Shown here: one piece after another, positions 59,220-64,000 of the stretch | Layout of the letters: each line of letters opens with the position of its first letter | Numbering within the stretch: position 1 is the first letter of the stretch | DNA from: Variovorax paradoxus | Lineage (GTDB): Bacteria; Pseudomonadota; Gammaproteobacteria; Burkholderiales; Burkholderiaceae_C | DNA length: 64,000 nt | Direction: 5' to 3' | Assembly (NCBI RefSeq): GCF_018614955.1 | Contig: NZ_JAGGNV010000014.1 | Location: forward strand, 1-64,000 | The notes under the pieces: model-generated | Database searches by the model: none | Told to the model about the DNA's origin: nothing | The model's input: only the letters and a program-made list of their open reading frames with translations | Made by a program: the position numbers and the translations under genes

Positions 59220-60617
59220 ATGAGCAGCAACACGCCCGCCCTGCTGGAAGGGGCCACCCGCACGCTGGCCGAATTCGCGTCGGCCGTTGCGTTCGACGAC
59301 CTGCCCAAGCAGGTCGTCGCGCGCATGAAGACCAGCATGCTCGACAGCATCGGCTGCTGCCTCTTCGGCGCCACGCTGCCGTGGACGCAGCGTGTCCAGG
59401 CGATGGTCGAGGAGGAGGGCGCACGGCCGGTAGCGTCCATCTTCGGCAGCGGGCGCAAGACTTCCGTCGCCGGCGCCGTGCTGGTCAACGCCACCGCGGG
59501 CCATGCCTTCGAGCTCGACGACATCCACAAGGAATCGATCGTGCACGCAGGCTCGATCGCCGTGCCCGTGGTGCTCGCCTTCGCGGAGCAGCAGGGCCGC
59601 GTGCCGGGCCGCGCACTGCTCACCGCGATGGCCACCGGCTACGAGATCGGCGCGCGGGTCGGCAACGCGGCCACCATGGGACTGTTCTTTCGCGGCTTCC
59701 ATCCGCAGGGCGCATCGGGCGTGTTCGTGGCCGCGGCCGCCGCCGCGCGCATGCTCGAGCTCGACGCCGCGCAGACGCAGCACGCGCTCGGCATCGTCGG
59801 CTCGCAGGCCGGCGGGCTGATGGCGGCGCAGGAGGGTGCGATGGTCAAGCGCTTCCATTCCGGCCGCGCGGGGCAGAGCGGCGTCTACTCGGCGCTGCTT
59901 GCGCAGCGCGGCTTCACCGGCATCGGCGACGTGCTGGAAGCGGGCTACGGCGGCTACCTGAGCTCGTACTCCGACAAGCCCAACGCGCCGCGCCTCACCG
60001 ACGAGCTCGGCGCCGTTTGGGAGGCCGGCAAGGTCGGCTACAAGCCGCATGCCTGCGTGACGAGCATCCATTCGTCGCTCGATGCCTTCAAGCACCTGCT
60101 CGACGCGCACCGGCTCGCGCCCGGTGACATCGAGCGCGTCGACGTCGGCACGAGCCGCATGACCTACCAGCACTGCGCCTGGGACTACAAGGCGCAGGGC
60201 GTGACGGCCGCGCAGATGAACCTGTTCTACGGCATCGCCGTGATCGCCTACGACGGCGTGGCCTTCGTCGCGCAGTACGGCGAGGATCGGCTGGCCGAGC
60301 CGCGCCTGCTCGACTTCATCGGCCGCGTGCATGCGCATGTCGACGACGAGATCGAAAGCATGGGCGCGGCCTTCCGCCATGCGGCGCGCGTGCAGGTCAC
60401 GACGCGCGACGGCCGCAGCTTCAGCCACGAGATCCTGAACCGGCGCGGCAGCCCCGAGAACCCGATGACGCCGGCGGACGTGGAATACAAGTTCCGCAAC
60501 GTCGTCGCGTCATGCCTGTCGCCGGCGCACATCGACCGCGTGATCGCGCTGGTCGACCGGCTCGAACAACTGGACGACACCGGCGAGCTGATCGCGCTGC
60601 TCGCCGCACCTCGCTGA
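59220..60617 (+). CDS. MmgE/PrpD-family protein, paralogue 1
   Basis: A 465-residue protein of the 2-methylcitrate dehydratase/cis-aconitate decarboxylase family. The helical large domain has RMKTSMLDSIGCCLFGATLP, AGHAFELDDIHKESIVHAGS and GSQAGGLMAAQEGAMVKRFH; the smaller lid domain begins near GKVGYKPHACVTSIHSSLDA. The ELDD and K-P-H-x-C positions correspond to active-site regions of the family. The reaction is probably dehydration, isomerisation or decarboxylation of a branched tricarboxylate. It follows two Bug receptors and precedes a second paralogue by 34 bp. Substrate unknown. Confidence 0.9.
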   Translation: MSSNTPALLEGATRTLAEFASAVAFDDLPKQVVARMKTSMLDSIGCCLFGATLPWTQRVQAMVEEEGARPVASIFGSGRKTSVAGAVLVNATAGHAFELDDIHKESIVHAGSIAVPVVLAFAEQQGRVPGRALLTAMATGYEIGARVGNAATMGLFFRGFHPQGASGVFVAAAAAARMLELDAAQTQHALGIVGSQAGGLMAAQEGAMVKRFHSGRAGQSGVYSALLAQRGFTGIGDVLEAGYGGYLSSYSDKPNAPRLTDELGAVWEAGKVGYKPHACVTSIHSSLDAFKHLLDAHRLAPGDIERVDVGTSRMTYQHCAWDYKAQGVTAAQMNLFYGIAVIAYDGVAFVAQYGEDRLAEPRLLDFIGRVHAHVDDEIESMGAAFRHAARVQVTTRDGRSFSHEILNRRGSPENPMTPADVEYKFRNVVASCLSPAHIDRVIALVDRLEQLDDTGELIALLAAPR

Positions 60618-60651
60618 TTTCCCTGATTTCCTCTTCCACCTCCATCGACCC

Positions 60652-62025
60652 ATGAACCAGACCTCGACCTCCACCGCCACGCTCGCCGACCAACTGGGCG
60701 CGCACTTCAGCCGTTTCCGCTACGCCGACCTCACGGCCGAGAACCGCAAGGCCGTCAAGCGCCTGCTGCTCGACTATATCGGCGTGGCCGTCTCCGGCAG
60801 CCAGACCGAGAGCGGCAAGGTCGCGCGCGCCTTCGCGGCCGTCACCGGCGGCCACGCCGAAGCCACGCTGATCGGCGGCAGCGGCCGCGTGCCGGCCATG
60901 CAGGCCGCCTTTGCCAACGCGATCTCCTCGCACAGCGTGGAGCTCGACGACATCGACGTGCTGGCGCTGTTTCACTTCAGCCCGCCGGTGTATTCGGCCG
61001 CGCTCGCGACCGCCGAGCAGGCCGGCGCCGGCGGCAAGGACCTGCTGGTCGCGCTGGCCGCGGGCTGCGAGATGATGGAGCGGCTCAGCAAGGCCGCCAA
61101 CAACTCGCTGCGCAACCGCGGCTTCCACACCACGCCGACCTGCGGCGTGTTCGGCGCCACCGTGGCGGCGGCTTCGCTGCAGAAGCTGCCCGCGGAGAAG
61201 ATCGTCTCCGCGCTCGGCCTGGCCGGCGCGTCGTCGTCGGGCCTGATGGAGATGTACGGGCCCTCGATGCAGAAGCGCTTCAACCCCGGGCCGGCGGCGC
61301 GTAACGGCGTCACCGCCGCCACCATCGCGGGGCTGGGCTTCACGGGTGCCTCGACCATCTTCGACGGCGAGCGCGGCTTTCTCGCGGCCTTCACCGACAA
61401 GAACGACCCGGGCCAGCTGGTCGCCGGCCTCGGCCAGCCCTACCAGCTCGACATCGAGTTCAAGCCCTACTCGTGCGCGCGCCCGATCCACAACGCGATC
61501 GACTGCGCGCTCGAGATCCGGCGCAAGCATTCGCCCGACCTGAACCGCGTGCGCTCGATCGAGATGGCGCGCCATCCGGAGTGGGCGCACTACCACCAGA
61601 ACAAGCGCCCGCAGACCTACCATGAAGCGCAGGTCAGCCTGCCGTACTCGGTGGCGGTGGCGCTGACCGACGGCCAGGCGCTCTTTGCGCAGTACAACAA
61701 TGCGCGCCTGCCAGAGCCGATGCTGCTGCGCCTGTCGGACCTGGTGAACATCAAGCCCGACGCGTCGCTGCCGCGCGGCGTCTCGTGCCGCATGACGATG
61801 ACGATGGAAGACGGCACCCAGCACGTATCGCAGGTCGACTACCCCAAGGGCTCGATCCAGAACCCGATGAACGACGACGAGCTGCGCGCCAAGTTCGACA
61901 GCCTCGTGCATCCGGTGCTGGGCGCGGGCCGCGCGACGGAGATTGCCGCGATGGTGCAGGGCATCGAGGACGTCGCCGACATCGGCCAGCTGATGCAGCT
62001 GGCTTCGATGCCCGCGGGACGCTGA
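60652..62025 (+). CDS. MmgE/PrpD-family protein, paralogue 2
   Basis: A 457-residue family member, clearly different from paralogue 1: VKRLLLDYIGVAVSGSQTES, ISSHSVELDDIDVLALFHFS, MEMYGPSMQKRFNPGPAARN and EFKPYSCARPIHNAIDCALE. The K-P-Y-S-C motif of the lid is closer to PrpD and itaconate-forming decarboxylases than the K-P-H-A-C of paralogue 1. Its C-terminal part from about residue 360 (PDASLPRGVSCRMTMTMEDG) is complete. The next gene begins 3 bp after the stop. Two members side by side may form a heteromer or act on two successive intermediates; the sequence does not say which. Confidence 0.9.
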   Translation: MNQTSTSTATLADQLGAHFSRFRYADLTAENRKAVKRLLLDYIGVAVSGSQTESGKVARAFAAVTGGHAEATLIGGSGRVPAMQAAFANAISSHSVELDDIDVLALFHFSPPVYSAALATAEQAGAGGKDLLVALAAGCEMMERLSKAANNSLRNRGFHTTPTCGVFGATVAAASLQKLPAEKIVSALGLAGASSSGLMEMYGPSMQKRFNPGPAARNGVTAATIAGLGFTGASTIFDGERGFLAAFTDKNDPGQLVAGLGQPYQLDIEFKPYSCARPIHNAIDCALEIRRKHSPDLNRVRSIEMARHPEWAHYHQNKRPQTYHEAQVSLPYSVAVALTDGQALFAQYNNARLPEPMLLRLSDLVNIKPDASLPRGVSCRMTMTMEDGTQHVSQVDYPKGSIQNPMNDDELRAKFDSLVHPVLGAGRATEIAAMVQGIEDVADIGQLMQLASMPAGR

Positions 62026-62028
62026 GCG

Positions 62029-62856
62029 ATGGCCGAAGCCACCGCGCTGCCGGACTACGAAGTGGTCGCGCTCAAGTACGCGACCCGGGCCGGCGCGCGG
62101 CCCGATCATTTCGTCGGCGGCGATCCGCACGAGGTGCCGATGCCGATGGACTACTACCTGTGGGTGGTGCGCGATGCCAAGCGCCTGTTCCTGGTCGACA
62201 CCGGCTTCAACGCCGACATGGCGGTGAAGCGCCATCGCACGCTGCTGCGGACACCGGCCGAGGCGCTGGGCCTGCTGGGCATCGGGAGCCACGACGTCGA
62301 GCAGATCGTCATCACGCACCTGCACAACGACCACGTCGGCACCTTCGACGAATACCCGAACGCGCGCTTCCACCTGCAGGACGACGAGATGGCCTTCGCC
62401 ACCGGCCGCTACATGTGCTGCGAGCGCTTCAACCGCGCCTACGAGGTCGAGCACGTGGCGGGCATGGTGCGGCTGGCCTACCAGGACCGCATCGACTTCC
62501 ACCGCGGCGACGCGGAGATCGGACCCGGCATCAGCGTGCACCGCATCGGCGGCCACACCGCTGGGCTGCAGGCGGTGCGGGTGCACACGGCGCGCGGTTG
62601 GGTCGTGCTGGCCTCGGACGCGAGCCACTACTACGAGCACTTCGAGAAGAAGCGCTGCTTCCCGCTGGTGTTCCACGTGGGCGAGGTGCTCGAAGGGTAC
62701 GCACGCCTGCTCGCACTGGCCGATTCGCCGCAGCACGTGATCCCGGGCCACGACCCGCTGGTCGTGCAACGCTATCCAGCGCTGTCGCCTCACCTCGCCG
62801 GCATCGCGGTGCGGCTGGATCCGGCGCCGCTTCCCACCGAGGCCCTCGCATCATGA
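62029..62856 (+). CDS. Metallo-beta-lactamase-fold hydrolase (AHL lactonase-like), paralogue 2
   Basis: A 275-residue MBL protein, a close relative of the one at 56395: both share ARFHLQDDEMA, FVGGDPH-like and IPGHDPLV-QRYPA sequences and the same order of Zn ligands (THLHNDHVGTF, RIGGHTAGLQ, LASDASHYYEHF, GHDPLV). Differences cluster in the N-terminal 20 residues and in the region GRYMCCERFNRAYEVEHVAG, which lines the substrate side. The duplicate suggests two lactone-type substrates or a recent copy. The ATG at 62029 follows paralogue 2 of MmgE/PrpD by 3 bp and its stop overlaps the next Bug start. Confidence 0.88.
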   Translation: MAEATALPDYEVVALKYATRAGARPDHFVGGDPHEVPMPMDYYLWVVRDAKRLFLVDTGFNADMAVKRHRTLLRTPAEALGLLGIGSHDVEQIVITHLHNDHVGTFDEYPNARFHLQDDEMAFATGRYMCCERFNRAYEVEHVAGMVRLAYQDRIDFHRGDAEIGPGISVHRIGGHTAGLQAVRVHTARGWVVLASDASHYYEHFEKKRCFPLVFHVGEVLEGYARLLALADSPQHVIPGHDPLVVQRYPALSPHLAGIAVRLDPAPLPTEALAS

Positions 62857-63827
62857 ATATGAAGACGACACTGAAGCTCATCGCCGCCGCCGCGCTCGCC
62901 GGGTGCACGCTGCTGGCCGCGGCGCAGAGCTATCCGAATCGCGCGGTGCGCCTGATCGTGCCGTTCCCGCCCGGCGGCGGCACCGACATCATCGCGCGTC
63001 CGATCGCGCAGAAGCTCGCCGAGAAATGGGCCCAGCCGGTGGTCATCGACAACCGCGGCGGCGCGGGCGGCAACGTCGGCACCAAGGCCGCGGCCGAGGC
63101 AGCGCCCGACGGCTACACGCTGATCCTCGGCGTGCAGGGCACGCACGCGGTCAACCAGAGCCTCTACGCCAACGCGGGCTTCGATTCGACGAAGGACTTC
63201 GCGGCCATCACGATGGTGGCCAACACGCCGAACATCCTGGTGGTGCATCCCTCGGTGCCTGCCCATTCCGTGGCGGAGCTGATCGCGCTGGCCAAGGCGA
63301 AGCCGGGCGCCCTCAACTATGCGACGCCGGGCAACGGCACGCCCTCGCATCTCGCCACCGAGGTGTTCAAGCGCATGGCCGGCATCGACCTGACGCACGT
63401 GCCCTACAAGGGCAGCGGCCCGGCCCTTGCCGACATGCTGGGCGGACAGACCCAGGTGTGGATCGCGAACGCACCCGTGGTGCTGCCGCACATCAAGGCC
63501 GGCAAGCTGCGTGCGCTGGCGACCACCAGCGCCAGGCGACCCGCAACGGCCGCAGACATCCCGACGCTGGCCGAAGCCGGCCTCAAGGGCTACGAGGCCG
63601 ACACCTGGTATGGCCTCTTCGCGCCGGCGAAGACGCCGAAGCCGATCCTCGACAAGATCCACGCCGACGTGGTCGCCGTGCTGCAGTCGCCGGAGATCCG
63701 CGAGGCCTTCGCGCCGCAAGGCGCGGAGGTGGTCGCGAACAGCTCCGAGGAGTTCACCCGCCAGTTGAACGACGACGTCGCCAAGTGGAAGAAGGTGATC
63801 GCCGATCTCAAGCTGCGGATCGACTAG
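62853..63827 (+). CDS. Bug/TctC-family periplasmic substrate-binding protein
   Basis: A 324-residue receptor. The ATG overlaps the stop of the lactonase-like gene. Signal MNMKTTLKLIAAAALAGCTL contains an LAGC sequence that could be a lipobox, though AAAQ-type cleavage a few residues later is also possible. The mature start SYPNRAVRLIVPFPPGGGTD is followed by [53 protein letters not shown] and DTWYGLFAPAKTP. It has the most canonical ligand loops of the operon's three receptors. It is the eighth gene of the operon, just before a third MmgE/PrpD gene. Confidence 0.92.
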   Translation: MNMKTTLKLIAAAALAGCTLLAAAQSYPNRAVRLIVPFPPGGGTDIIARPIAQKLAEKWAQPVVIDNRGGAGGNVGTKAAAEAAPDGYTLILGVQGTHAVNQSLYANAGFDSTKDFAAITMVANTPNILVVHPSVPAHSVAELIALAKAKPGALNYATPGNGTPSHLATEVFKRMAGIDLTHVPYKGSGPALADMLGGQTQVWIANAPVVLPHIKAGKLRALATTSARRPATAADIPTLAEAGLKGYEADTWYGLFAPAKTPKPILDKIHADVVAVLQSPEIREAFAPQGAEVVANSSEEFTRQLNDDVAKWKKVIADLKLRID

Positions 63828-63829
63828 CC

Positions 63830-64000
63830 ATGCTTGCCGCGCGCCTTGGAGATTTCACGGCCGGTGTCGAGACCGCTGCGCTGCCGCGCGACGTGGTCGA
63901 CGCGGTCAAGCTGCGCGTGCTCGACACGCTCGGCGCCGGCCTGGCGGGCGTTGCGCTCGGCCATCATCGCGTGCTCGATCCGGTGCTGGAGTCGGCAGGA
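63830..64000 (+). CDS. MmgE/PrpD-family protein, paralogue 3 (N-terminal part)
   Basis: The window ends 57 codons into this gene. It begins MLAARLGDFTAGVETAALPR and continues DVVDAVKLRVLDTLGAGLAG, the helical opening of MmgE/PrpD proteins (compare LLDYIGVAVSG in paralogue 2). The ATG is 2 bp after the Bug stop codon. It would be the third family member in a single operon. Active-site residues lie beyond the window. Confidence 0.8.
   Translation, partial: MLAARLGDFTAGVETAALPRDVVDAVKLRVLDTLGAGLAGVALGHHRVLDPVLESAG

Noticed and set aside
1..64000. tRNA, rRNA, insertion sequence, prophage or integrase genes
   Set aside because: Looked for on both strands; none of the characteristic sequences or proteins were found.

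Overview
The window is high-GC, densely coded DNA with short intergenic gaps and no tRNA, rRNA, CRISPR array or insertion sequence that I could find. The gene content points to a beta-proteobacterium of the Burkholderiales, most likely a Comamonadaceae member close to Variovorax. The evidence is six periplasmic Bug/TctC-type solute receptors in 64 kb, many LysR regulators each paired with a divergent catabolic operon, PHB-depolymerase-type esterases, an ESPR-type autotransporter and a CTGT-N8-ACAG SOS box. This taxonomic placement is inference from content, not from a marker gene.

Region 1 (1-6.3 kb): a minus-strand sugar-acid operon (Bug receptor, PdxA-like dehydrogenase, rhamnonate-dehydratase-like enolase-superfamily enzyme, UxaA/GarD-type dehydratase, DapA-type aldolase cut by the window edge) divergent from its LysR regulator, followed by a small cupin. 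Region 2 (6.4-9.3 kb): miscellaneous small genes, including a putative Tat lipoprotein with a Pro-Ala linker, a membrane protein, a stand-alone RNA-polymerase alpha-CTD-like protein, a secreted protein and a VOC protein. Region 3 (9.4-14.5 kb): a GcvA-like LysR divergent from a Bug receptor followed by leuC-leuD-leuB.

Region 4 (14.5-26.6 kb): a MalT-like ATPase/BTAD regulator followed by small envelope genes, a complete RND efflux system (adaptor, permease, TolC-type channel) and a class A flavin monooxygenase. Region 5 (26.6-36.4 kb): envelope and secreted proteins (a 34-residue-repeat protein, a secreted PHB-depolymerase-like esterase, a passenger-less autotransporter with a long Ala-Pro stalk, a poly-Gly lipoprotein), together with pirin, SlyD, and an SDR with its divergent LysR.

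Region 6 (36.5-51 kb): genes that look like a general stress cluster. It holds YihY (tail frameshifted by a 22-bp tandem duplication), a YghA-like SDR, an NRAMP-like transporter, CinA/PncC, another SDR, a large-subunit catalase, two response-regulator proteins, an intracellular PHB-depolymerase-like esterase, a ribbon-helix-helix regulator, an SOS-controlled nuclease-helicase, hemerythrin and small basic or hydrophilic proteins. Region 7 (51-64 kb): an M20 hydrolase with a Bug receptor, then a LysR divergent from a long plus-strand operon that runs off the window: OYE-type flavoenzyme, metallo-beta-lactamase, Bug, Bug, MmgE/PrpD, MmgE/PrpD, metallo-beta-lactamase, Bug, MmgE/PrpD. Its repeated gene set makes it the best candidate here for an undescribed carboxylate or lactone degradation pathway.

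Across the window the recurring design is a LysR gene, a shared operator-like palindrome, and a divergent operon with a Bug receptor that probably feeds substrate to a TctAB membrane pair encoded elsewhere. A short dispersed palindrome (TAGGGCCT...AGGCCCTA) sits exactly at the 3' ends of three genes.
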